From Lysobacter sp. (GTDB taxonomy: Bacteria > Pseudomonadota > Gammaproteobacteria > Xanthomonadales > Xanthomonadaceae): a stretch of DNA of 64,000 nucleotides. The number at the start of each line of letters is the position of its first letter. Within the stretch, counting starts at the first letter, position 1. Both the position numbers and the translations under genes were made by a program. Of the stretch, positions 8,403 through 16,529 are shown in pieces. The notes below the pieces were generated by a model that searched no databases, was not told the origin of the DNA, and worked only from the letters and a program-made list of their open reading frames with translations. The DNA is taken from positions 62,001 through 126,000 of the forward strand of contig JAHCAU010000006.1 in assembly GCA_019634715.1 (NCBI GenBank), written 5' to 3'.

Positions 8403-10463
8403 TCAGGCCTTGCGATAGAACCGCTGCAGCGCGTCACGCATCTGCGCGATGCCGCTGTCGTTGCCGAACGACATCCGCTGCAGGCGCGCGCCGACCAGGT
8501 CGCCGTCGTTGCAGCGCTGGTTCGGGCTGACCTGCAGCTTCGCCAGCGCGATGAAGGCCTTCACGTTCCGCGTGGCCGCGGCGAAGCACAGCGGCGTGTC
8601 GCGGTTGAGCTCGGGCAGCGGCCCGCTCAACGCGGCGACATCGGCCTGCTGGGCGATCGAATGCACCGTCCGCCCGTCCTGCGTGCGCAGGGCGCAGATC
8701 ACCAGTCCGGTGGCGGCGGCCCGCGGGTTCGGGCTGGTGGCCAGGACCGTCTTGGCGAAGGGGGGCTCCACGTTCGCGCGACAGATCGCCTCCCCGAGCA
8801 GGCGCGGTTCGGGGTTCATCCCGAGCAGGCGCTGCATCGCGCGCTGGCTGTCGCCCACGGGCTTGAGGTCCTTGTCCAGGCGTTCGGCGCTCTTGCGGAT
8901 CAATGCGGACGCGACCGTGGGCACCTTGCGCGCGGGGAACCAGGTGTCGGGCACCGGCTCGATCACCGGCAGCACCGCGTCGGCGCGACCGCCGTTGGCG
9001 AGCAGGTAGTCCGCGAAGTCCAGGCGTGCGTTCCAGGCCTCGGGATTGCGGGCGAGGTACGCATTGACGAAACGCGGATAATCCGCAGCCCGGCCGGTCT
9101 TGCGCAGCACCACCAGCAGATGGTTGAGCGCGGTCACGTGCACGTGCACGTGGCCTTCGGGCTTGGCCAATACTTCCTGGTACAGGTTGGACGCCGCGGC
9201 GTAGTCCTGGCGGACGTAGGACAGGTCGCCGAGGTAGAGCCGCAGCAGCGGATGGTCCGGCCCCAGGGTCCGGGCCCTGTCGAACGCAGCCACGGCATCG
9301 GTGTCGCGCCCCTGCAGGTAGCGCAGGCGCGCCAGCATCACGTGGGCGTCGGCATGCGTCGGGTCGAGTTCGATCGCCTTGGCGAGGTAGCGGTCGGCCT
9401 GCTCGTAGTTCGGACTCTGCAGCACCACGCGCAACTGCTCGCCGCTGGCCGGCATGGGTGGTGCGCTCTTGATCGCGGCTTCGGCGAGCAGGGACTTGAT
9501 GGCGGCATCGGCGGGGGCCATCCGCTCGGCCTGCAGCAGCTTGGCCAGCGCATCGACCGCCGCTGCGGGCGAACCGATCTCGCGCAGCGAGCGCAGCGCG
9601 TCGGCGACCAGCGCTTCCTTGCCGGCCGATCCGCCGGGCTGCACGGTCTGCACGTTGTTGCGGTCGAACTGTTCGACCAGTTGCTCGTACCACTCGCCGG
9701 CGCGGAAATCGAACGCGCTGTTGAGCGCGACATAGTAATCGCCGGCGAACGTGCCTTCGACGAAGTTGAGATAGTCGACGAGATCGCCATCCGGCACCTT
9801 CACCAGGGCCGGCGCCAGCCAATCGTCGACCACGGCCTCCATCGCGACCAGCGAGGGCTTGGCCGGAGTGGCCTGCTGCACCGATTCCAGCACGGCGGCC
9901 AGCGCCGCCGCTTCGCCCTTCGCCACCGCGTCGATGTTGGCCTGGATGCGCTGCAGCAGCATCGCCGACGCGATCCCGCGCAGAAGCGCCTTCCGCTTGT
10001 CGGTCATCCGGGCGTCCTTCTCTTCCGAGGGTGCCGGGGTGCGGGTCCAGATCGCGTTGCTGATCGCGCGCATGGCGGGCTTGCGCGACCAGGCATCCAA
10101 TGCGGCGACGCCCTCGCGCTGCGCGCTCAGCCCCGTGAACAGGCAGGCGGCGCGCTCGCGCAGGCGGTCCTCGGAGAACTGCTGGTCGAGCACCGGCTTC
10201 AGGCGCGGCATCAGTTGCGGATGGCGCTCGGCGAGCAGGGCGTCCAGGGTGGCGCGATGCTGCGCGAAGCGGCGGTTGACCTCGGCGATGTCGCCGGTCC
10301 GGTCCATGGCCTCGACCAGGCGCGCGAACACCTTGGCATCGTGCTCCGGTGCCGTCGCGCACTCCGGGACAGGCAGCTTGGGGCCGGCATCCTCTTCCTG
10401 CTTTCCGCACGCGGCGACCAGCACGGCCGCGACGATCCCCGCGCAAACAACGATTCCACGCAT
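8403..10463 (-). CDS. TPR lipoprotein, paralogue of the gene at 18280
   Basis: A 686-residue lipoprotein; the signal peptide ends in the lipobox VAAC followed by GKQEEDAG. Tetratricopeptide repeats lie in the middle third, for example AIELDPTHADAHVMLARL and AVAAFDRARTLGPDHPLLRL. The last 80 residues include DTPLCFAAATRNVKAFIAL, which resembles a single ankyrin-like unit. It is clearly related along its length to the lipoprotein at 18280-20391. Both share the TPR block, the phrase IEPVPDTW, the phrase VLAKPEG and the ankyrin-like end. A role as an envelope-anchored scaffold is likely from the repeats; the partner is unknown. The start at 10463 is followed at once by the signal peptide and preceded by AAGGGTTGG. 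Open frame continues far upstream but only by reading antisense to the AsmA-like gene. Confidence 0.8.
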   Translation of the reverse strand: MRGIVVCAGIVAAVLVAACGKQEEDAGPKLPVPECATAPEHDAKVFARLVEAMDRTGDIAEVNRRFAQHRATLDALLAERHPQLMPRLKPVLDQQFSEDRLRERAACLFTGLSAQREGVAALDAWSRKPAMRAISNAIWTRTPAPSEEKDARMTDKRKALLRGIASAMLLQRIQANIDAVAKGEAAALAAVLESVQQATPAKPSLVAMEAVVDDWLAPALVKVPDGDLVDYLNFVEGTFAGDYYVALNSAFDFRAGEWYEQLVEQFDRNNVQTVQPGGSAGKEALVADALRSLREIGSPAAAVDALAKLLQAERMAPADAAIKSLLAEAAIKSAPPMPASGEQLRVVLQSPNYEQADRYLAKAIELDPTHADAHVMLARLRYLQGRDTDAVAAFDRARTLGPDHPLLRLYLGDLSYVRQDYAAASNLYQEVLAKPEGHVHVHVTALNHLLVVLRKTGRAADYPRFVNAYLARNPEAWNARLDFADYLLANGGRADAVLPVIEPVPDTWFPARKVPTVASALIRKSAERLDKDLKPVGDSQRAMQRLLGMNPEPRLLGEAICRANVEPPFAKTVLATSPNPRAAATGLVICALRTQDGRTVHSIAQQADVAALSGPLPELNRDTPLCFAAATRNVKAFIALAKLQVSPNQRCNDGDLVGARLQRMSFGNDSGIAQMRDALQRFYRKA

Positions 10464-10631
10464 GTCATCCAACCCTTCGATATCCCTGTGACCGGCAGGA
10501 TAGAGGGTGCGATGCATTTTTTCATGGCCCGGGCGGACCGGCTCCCCCGGCCTGCCGGCGCGCCCCGGTTCGAGCCGTAACATGAACGTCATCCGGCGCG
10601 TTTCTGCGGTGTTCAAAACCCGGTTTCGATC

Positions 10632-12590
10632 ATGACCCGCATGGACCGCGCCACACCATTGCGACCACCGCGCTTCCGACGCATGCCTTCGCGCCGCGCC
10701 CTTCTCTGGCTCGGCGCGCTGCTGGTGACCGTGGCGGTGCTGGTCGCGGTGTTCGACTGGAACTGGTTCAGGCGGCCGCTGGAGCGACTGGTGGAAGCCA
10801 GGACCGGCCGCGCACTGCGCATCGAGGGCGATCTCGACGTCGACCTCGGGCGGGTGACGACGCTGGCCGCAGACCGCATCCGCTTCGCGAACGCCGCATG
10901 GTCGAAGGCACCGGTGATGGCCAGCGCCGACCGCATCGAGGTGGACATCGCGCTCTGGTCGCTGCTGTTCGAGCGCCGGGCGCGCGTCCCCGGCCTCCGC
11001 CTCGCCAAGCCCGATGTGCTGCTGGAGACCGGGCCACGCGGTGTCGGCAACTGGGTGTTCGGCGACGACGGCGGCGGCGAACCCATCCGTTTCGAACGGA
11101 TCCGGATCGACGACGGCCGGCTGCGCTACGTCGATGCGCCGCGCAGGACGGACATCGACCTGCGCGTGAACAGCGCGCAGCCGCGCGCGGGCGCTGCGTC
11201 GCCCCCGGTCGACGTGGACGGCAAGGGCCATTGGGCGGGCAACGCCTTCAGGCTGTCCGGACGGGGCGATTCGCCGCTGGAACTCGCCAGGACGGCCCGC
11301 CCCTACCGCATCGACCTGCGCGCCAGCGCCGGCCGCACCCGGGCACAGGCGCGCGGCACGCTGACCGATCCCTTCCGGCTGCGCGACATCGACCTGCGTT
11401 TCGCCCTGTCGGGCGAGAACCTGGACGACCTGTATCCCCTGCTCGGCATCGCCCTGCCGCCGACGCCGCCCTACCGCTTCGATGGCCGCCTCGGCCGCGA
11501 CGGCGACACGTGGCGCTACGAAGGCTTCACCGGGCAGGTCGGCGACAGCGATCTGGGCGGCTCGGCGGCGGTGACGGTGGGTCGCACGCGGCCGCGACTG
11601 GTCGCGAACCTGGTCTCGAAGCGTCTGGACTTCGACGACCTCGCCGGCTTCGTCGGCGCGCCGCCGCAGACCAGCGGCAAGGAAGCGAGCAACGCCGAGC
11701 TGCGGGCGCAGTCGGCGCAGCTCGCCGCCAGCCCGAAACTGCTGCCGGACAGGCCGTACAACCTCGACAAGCTGCGCACGATGGATGCCGACGTGCGCCT
11801 GAAGGCGCAGCGCATCGATGCGCCGTCGTTGCCGCTCGACGACATGGATGCGCACCTCAGGCTCGAAGCGGGCCTGCTGCGGCTGGAACCGCTGAACTTC
11901 GGCGTGGCCGGCGGCGACATCCGTGCCGACATCCGCATGGACGCACGCGAGCCGACCATCCGCACCACCGCACGGATCGCCGCGCGCCGCCTGGATCTGG
12001 CGAAGCTCTTCCCGGACGCGAAGCTGACGCAGGACGCGGTCGGCCGCATCGGCGGCGACATCGCGGTGACCGGCCGCGGCAATTCCGTCGCCGCGATGCT
12101 GGGCAGTGCCGATGGCGACATCGCCCTGGGCATGGGCAAGGGCCAGATCAGCAACCTGCTGATGGAACTGGCGGGCATCGACATCGCCGAAGCGCTGAAA
12201 TTCCTCCTGACCAAGGACCGCAAGGTGCCGATCCGCTGCGCGTTCGGCGACTTCGCGGTGCGCGACGGCCTGATGCGCACGCGTGCGCTGGCCTTCGACA
12301 CCGAGGACACGATCATCGTCGGCAAGGGACAGATCAGCCTGAAGCACGAGACGCTCGACCTCGAACTGCGTCCGCGCCCCAAGGACCGCAGCCTCCTCGC
12401 CCTGCGCTCGCCGCTGGTGGTCGGCGGCACCTTCAAGGACCCGTCGTTCCGGCCGGACTTCAAGCGTCTCGGCCTGCGCGGCGCGATCGCCCTGGCGCTG
12501 GGTTCGGTCGCGCCGCCCGCCGCGCTGCTGGCGACGCTGGAACTGGGTCCGGGCGAGGATAGCGGCTGCGGCGGCGACTACGCACGCTGA
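10632..12590 (+). CDS. AsmA-like inner-membrane protein
   Basis: A 652-residue protein with one N-terminal transmembrane helix (about residues 22-42, LLWLGALLVTVAVLVAVFDW) and a large periplasmic part. After the helix come typical AsmA N-terminal features: RPLERLVEARTGRALRIEGD, then DVDLGRVTTLAADRIRFANA, and a repeated pattern of beta strands. The C-terminal part (GKGQISLKHETLDLELRP, then DPSFRPDFKRLGL) matches the AsmA C-terminal region. Family members include AsmA, TamB and YhdP; larger ones form bridges that move lipids between membranes, and AsmA itself affects outer-membrane assembly. The ribosome site is weak, and ATG codons at 10641 and 10683 are alternative starts. Confidence 0.85.
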   Translation: MTRMDRATPLRPPRFRRMPSRRALLWLGALLVTVAVLVAVFDWNWFRRPLERLVEARTGRALRIEGDLDVDLGRVTTLAADRIRFANAAWSKAPVMASADRIEVDIALWSLLFERRARVPGLRLAKPDVLLETGPRGVGNWVFGDDGGGEPIRFERIRIDDGRLRYVDAPRRTDIDLRVNSAQPRAGAASPPVDVDGKGHWAGNAFRLSGRGDSPLELARTARPYRIDLRASAGRTRAQARGTLTDPFRLRDIDLRFALSGENLDDLYPLLGIALPPTPPYRFDGRLGRDGDTWRYEGFTGQVGDSDLGGSAAVTVGRTRPRLVANLVSKRLDFDDLAGFVGAPPQTSGKEASNAELRAQSAQLAASPKLLPDRPYNLDKLRTMDADVRLKAQRIDAPSLPLDDMDAHLRLEAGLLRLEPLNFGVAGGDIRADIRMDAREPTIRTTARIAARRLDLAKLFPDAKLTQDAVGRIGGDIAVTGRGNSVAAMLGSADGDIALGMGKGQISNLLMELAGIDIAEALKFLLTKDRKVPIRCAFGDFAVRDGLMRTRALAFDTEDTIIVGKGQISLKHETLDLELRPRPKDRSLLALRSPLVVGGTFKDPSFRPDFKRLGLRGAIALALGSVAPPAALLATLELGPGEDSGCGGDYAR

Positions 12591-12632
12591 AGTCTTGCCC
12601 CGTGGAATCCGGACTCCGTCCGCGGGCGTGCT

Positions 12633-14015
12633 TCAGAGTCGGTGCACGCGGAACTTGCGGCCCTTGATCTTGCCGGCACGCAGTCGCGCCAGCGCGGTAT
12701 CCGCCTGGTTGCGCATGATCGCGACGTAGGATCGCGTGGGATACACGTCGATCTTGCCGATGGCGTCGACCTTCAACCCGGCGTCGCCGGTGAGCGCGCC
12801 GACGATGTCGCCGGGGCGCAGCTTGTCGGTGCGACCGGCATCGATGCGCAGCGTGGCCATCGGCGCGGGCGACACGCCGGACGGGCGGCCGGTCAGCGGT
12901 GCCATCCGTTCGTAGCGCAACGACTTGCCCAGGCGCAGGGAAATCGCACTCTCTCGCGACATGTCGGCCGGCGTGCACAGGCTCAGCGCAAGACCCTCGC
13001 GACCGGCACGACCGGTGCGACCGATGCGGTGCAGGTAGGTGTCGGCGTCGCTGGGCAGGTCGTAGTTGATGACCGCGCCCAGATCCTCGACGTCCAGCCC
13101 GCGCGCGGCCACGTCGCTGGCGACCAGCACGCTGCAGCTGCGGTTGGCGAAACGCACCAGCGTCTCTTCGCGATCGCGCTGCTCCATGTCGCCATGCAGG
13201 GCCAGCGCGGTGAAGCCGTAGTGGGTAAGCGAGCCGACGACTTCCTCGGTGTGCTTGCGCATGTTGCAGAACACCACGCACGAGGCCGGTCGGTAGTTCA
13301 GCAGCAGTGCGGCGAGCAGCGGCGCCTTGCGCTCCGGTTCGACCTCGAAGAACAACTGCTCGATCGTCGCGGGTTCCACGCCGCCGTCCACGCTCACCTC
13401 GACCGCATCGCGCAGCATGGCATTGCCGAGCGCGCGGATCGCATCGGGGAAGGTCGCGGAGAACAGCAGGCCCTGCCGGTCCTTCGGCGTGCGTTTCACC
13501 AGTGCCCGGATGTCGTCCTCGAAGCCCATGTCGAGCATGCGGTCGGCCTCGTCCAGCACCAGCGTGCGCACGGCGGACAGCGACAGCGCCTGTTTTTCGA
13601 CGAGTTCCATGATGCGGCCGGGCGTACCGACGACGACATGCGGTTCGTGCGCCAGCGACGCCAGCTGCGGGCCCAGCGGGATGCCGCCGCAGAGGATCGA
13701 GATCTTGAGGTTCGGAATGCCCGTGGCCAGCTTGCGCAGTTGCTTGCCGACCTGGTCGGCGAGTTCGCGCGTGGGACACAGCACCAGCGCCTGGGTACGC
13801 ACGGCGGCGGCATCGATGCGATGCAGCAGGCCGAGGCCGAAGGCCGCGGTCTTGCCGCTGCCGGTGGGCGCCTGCGCGATCACGTCGCGACCGTCGAGGA
13901 TGGCCGGCAGCGCCTGGGCCTGGACCGGCGTCATCGTGGTGTAACCGAGGGCATCGAGGCCCTGCGACAGGGCGGGATCCAGCGCAAGCGCGGAAAAATC
14001 GTTGGGCATGTTCAT
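12633..14015 (-). CDS. dbpA: ATP-dependent RNA helicase DbpA
   Basis: A 460-residue DEAD-box helicase, close to the 457 residues of E. coli DbpA. It has the Q motif region (ALGYTTMTPVQAQALP), motif I APTGSGKT, motif Ia PTRELADQ, DEAD motif VLDEADRMLDMGF, SAT motif LLFSATF, and in the second domain ARGLDVEDL and HRIGRTGRAGREG. The C-terminal 75 residues (KLRPGDIVGALTGDAGL, then AIGKIDVYPTRSYVAI) form the DbpA RNA-binding domain, which recognises hairpin 92 of 23S rRNA. DbpA remodels the 50S subunit during assembly. The start at 14015 gives MNMPNDFSAL; 14009 is an equal alternative. The gene converges on the AsmA-like gene 42 bases away. Confidence 0.95.
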   Translation of the reverse strand: MNMPNDFSALALDPALSQGLDALGYTTMTPVQAQALPAILDGRDVIAQAPTGSGKTAAFGLGLLHRIDAAAVRTQALVLCPTRELADQVGKQLRKLATGIPNLKISILCGGIPLGPQLASLAHEPHVVVGTPGRIMELVEKQALSLSAVRTLVLDEADRMLDMGFEDDIRALVKRTPKDRQGLLFSATFPDAIRALGNAMLRDAVEVSVDGGVEPATIEQLFFEVEPERKAPLLAALLLNYRPASCVVFCNMRKHTEEVVGSLTHYGFTALALHGDMEQRDREETLVRFANRSCSVLVASDVAARGLDVEDLGAVINYDLPSDADTYLHRIGRTGRAGREGLALSLCTPADMSRESAISLRLGKSLRYERMAPLTGRPSGVSPAPMATLRIDAGRTDKLRPGDIVGALTGDAGLKVDAIGKIDVYPTRSYVAIMRNQADTALARLRAGKIKGRKFRVHRL

Positions 14016-14208
14016 CCGCACATGATCGCAGACCATCGGGCAGAACGCAGTCTCCGGCCGGTGTCGCCCGGCTCCGGGGCCTGCGAATCGCATGACGCCA
14101 TGCGGCTTGCAGGTTCGTGAAACATGCCTGAGCGCAGGCGGACGCTTTCATCCGCGGTTTGGAAATGCCCGGGAAGACTGCGGCCTCCCCCACCGGAGAT
14201 CGCTCCTC

Positions 14209-14655
14209 ATGAACGCATCGAGCCATGGCAAGAAGACCCGCATCCTGCTGGGACTGGCGCTGGCCGCCGCATTGTCGTCCGCCGCCCACGCCGGCGAAGG
14301 CGCACTGACCGAGGCGCAGGTCAAGGCCACGCTGGAAGCGCAGGGCTACAGCAGGATCAACGACGTGAAGTTCAAGGACGGCGTGTGGAAGGCCGATGCG
14401 CGCAGCGCCGACGGCAACCGCGTCGACGTGCGCCTGGACCCGAAGACCGGCCAGGTCTTTCCGGACGAGCAGGTCGCGAACCTGACCGAGGCCGACGTCA
14501 AGGCGAAACTGTCCGCACAGGGCTACACGGACATCGAAGACGTGCGCTTCCGCAACGGTCTCTGGAACGCCAAGGCGGACAACCGTGCCGGCGTCGAAAT
14601 GGCGCTGCGGATCGATCCCGCCACCGGCGAGGTGATCGGCCAGGACAAGGATTGA
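14209..14655 (+). CDS. Periplasmic protein with two PepSY-like repeats
   Basis: A 148-residue secreted protein. The signal peptide ends near AAHAGEGA. The mature part is two repeats of about 55 residues: LTEAQVKATLEAQGYSRIND followed by VKFKDGVWKADARSADG, and LTEADVKAKLSAQGYTDIED followed by VRFRNGLWNAKADNRAG. This is the PepSY-like pattern of a helix and then strands. Such proteins often inhibit proteases or bind metals in the periplasm. The ribosome site is CCGGAGATC. It lies 230 bases upstream of the HNH effector gene in the same direction. It could be a partner of that effector, but a nuclease inhibitor would be expected in the cytoplasm, so I regard this as unlikely. Confidence 0.8.
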   Translation: MNASSHGKKTRILLGLALAAALSSAAHAGEGALTEAQVKATLEAQGYSRINDVKFKDGVWKADARSADGNRVDVRLDPKTGQVFPDEQVANLTEADVKAKLSAQGYTDIEDVRFRNGLWNAKADNRAGVEMALRIDPATGEVIGQDKD

Positions 14656-14885
14656 CCGACGGCCGCTCGCGGCGATCATCCGCCGCCAGGCACCCTCATC
14701 CCGTCGCGGCGCCGCCTACCTGCGGCGCCGCGTTGCATGTGCGGCACGCACATCCTCCGCGCGGCTCGCTGGCCAGGGCTTGCCGACTGCGCGAATGATC
14801 GCGGACTGATACCGCCCACCCCCCAGGATCCGGGTTACCCTTCCGGCGCAAGAACGCGCCTGCATGAAGATCGAAGGAGAACGGG

Positions 14886-16472
14886 ATGGGCAGCCAACAA
14901 GCGACGCTGAGCAACGGACGGACGGTGATGCTCGCGGACTGGCACGACATGCGGCCGCCGCAGCACGGCGACAGCCTGCTGAACAAGCCCTGGGACCGCA
15001 GCCACGACAGGACCGGCCTCGCCTTCTACGAGTCGACCGTGAACCTGATGCGCAACGAGCAGGCCGTCGAGCGGATGCCGTCGGTCGTATTCACGCACGA
15101 GAACAAGACCTATCGACTCTTCATGAACGAGACGACCGGCACCTGGCACAGCCCGGAAGCGCTGGACATCGACCACGTGAAGGAATGGAAGCAGCACCTG
15201 GTCGACAAGCGCGTCAGCAACTACGCCGACGCGAACATGGCGTACAACGACACCGACAACCTGCGCCTGCTGCCCTCGTCGTACAACCGGTCGCGGAACA
15301 AGGTGGACCGCCTGCTCGAAGGCGGCCTGGATTCGCCGGAGTGGCGCAAGTGGCTCAAGGAAAACGCCGAGTTCGACCCGAACGCGACGCACCGCGAGTT
15401 CGATCCCGTCAAGGACAAGGCCCGCCGCCAGCAAAGCACGCTCAACGCGACCTGGTCGCCCGAGGACGGGCGCGGCGAACTGCGCTTCGACACCCGCGTC
15501 AAGAGCGTCTGGCTCGAGAACGAACTGTCCAAGCGCTACGCCCTGACGGTGGACATTCCCGACGCAGACACCGGGGAGCTCGCGTACTCCGTCCCGCTGT
15601 TTTACTGCGCAACGACCGGGCAACTGGTGACCCGCGATGCCTTCGACATCGACCACCGCCGGCCGATCAGCGATGTGCTGCAGGAAATGTGCGAGAACAG
15701 CGGCACGGGCACGATCAGCAAGGCCGCGGCACTGGATGCCTACAATGACGTGGACAACCTGCAGCTGGTTTCGCGCAGCGCCAATTGCTCGCACGAATGG
15801 GAACGCGACGCCCTCGGCCAGTTCGACGGCGCCCACGACTTCGGCGTCGAGGATGACCTGCAGGATTTCATCGACGATCGCGACCCGCAGCTCGTCGCGG
15901 TCGAAGGCCAGGCGCAGGAAGACGGCATCGTCCCCGCGACCGACGACCCGGCACCGGCCGGCCTCAAACGCGACACCCGGGATTTCGACGGCCGCATCAC
16001 CGCCTGCTGGAACCCGGACGACCTGTCGCAGGACACCGACCCGCCGGCACGCAAGCGCATCACCCTCGGCCCACCAGAACCCCTGCCCGACCAGCCGCTG
16101 CTGCTCAAAGACCTGCTGCATCCGCAGTTCCACCTGTACGCTGACGCACGGGCGGCCATGGACCGATACGACCAGACCGGACAGATCTTCGGCCCCAACG
16201 AAGATCGTGAGTGCATCGCCGCCGCACTCGCGGTTGAAGCGCATCGCAGCCACCTGCAGCGCATCGATCACGTGACGACGAATCGCGAGGGCGGCATCTT
16301 CGCGACGCAGGGCGATCTTGGCGCACTCACGAGCATGAACGCCGGTACGACCCACTTCCAGGCGACATCCCGCAGCCTCGCGGAACACACTCGCGAGATC
16401 GACACCCTGCCGCAGCCGCTGCAGCAGAACGCGACGCAGCAGGCGCCGACGGTGTCGATGCAGCGCTTCTGA
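14886..16472 (+). CDS. Putative X-T4SS effector with two HNH-type nuclease motifs and XVIPCD
   Basis: A 528-residue protein with no signal peptide. Two HNH-like units are visible. The first (about residues 70-145) has LDIDHVKEW (Asp96-His97), NDTDNLRLLPSSYN (Asn125, Asn134) and Lys139. The second (about 235-305) has FDIDHRRP (Asp256-His257), NDVDNLQLVSRSAN (Asn291, Asn300) and His303. Each is preceded by a TTG motif, so they look like an internal duplication. The second unit ends differently from the first and may have diverged. Residues 403-505 form the XVIPCD, including LLLKDLLHPQFHLYADARAA, then CIAAALAVEAHRSHLQRIDH and GGIFATQGDLGA. A Gln-rich tail follows. I infer a DNase delivered into rival bacteria. 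The start has a strong GAAGGAGAA ribosome site. No obvious immunity gene is adjacent. Confidence 0.85.
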   Translation: MGSQQATLSNGRTVMLADWHDMRPPQHGDSLLNKPWDRSHDRTGLAFYESTVNLMRNEQAVERMPSVVFTHENKTYRLFMNETTGTWHSPEALDIDHVKEWKQHLVDKRVSNYADANMAYNDTDNLRLLPSSYNRSRNKVDRLLEGGLDSPEWRKWLKENAEFDPNATHREFDPVKDKARRQQSTLNATWSPEDGRGELRFDTRVKSVWLENELSKRYALTVDIPDADTGELAYSVPLFYCATTGQLVTRDAFDIDHRRPISDVLQEMCENSGTGTISKAAALDAYNDVDNLQLVSRSANCSHEWERDALGQFDGAHDFGVEDDLQDFIDDRDPQLVAVEGQAQEDGIVPATDDPAPAGLKRDTRDFDGRITACWNPDDLSQDTDPPARKRITLGPPEPLPDQPLLLKDLLHPQFHLYADARAAMDRYDQTGQIFGPNEDRECIAAALAVEAHRSHLQRIDHVTTNREGGIFATQGDLGALTSMNAGTTHFQATSRSLAEHTREIDTLPQPLQQNATQQAPTVSMQRF

Positions 16473-16506
16473 CAGCCTGTTCGGCTTCGTCGCGACGAAC
16501 CGGAAA

Positions 16507-16528
16507 GCGACGCGCGTTCGCGCGTCGC
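16507..16528. terminator. Hairpin between convergent genes
   Basis: Two complementary 10-base arms (16507-16516 and 16519-16528) fill the gap between the effector gene and the facing TPR gene, ending one base before the latter's stop codon. In practice it would fold as an 8-bp stem with a CGTTCG loop. Likely bidirectional terminator without a T-run. Confidence 0.5.
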
Positions 16529-16529
16529 C

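Noticed and set aside
10464..12347. Upstream in-frame extension of the TPR lipoprotein gene, which would make a 1314-codon gene
   Set aside because: The extension is antisense to the AsmA-like gene, is low in complexity, and the real start has a lipoprotein signal peptide.
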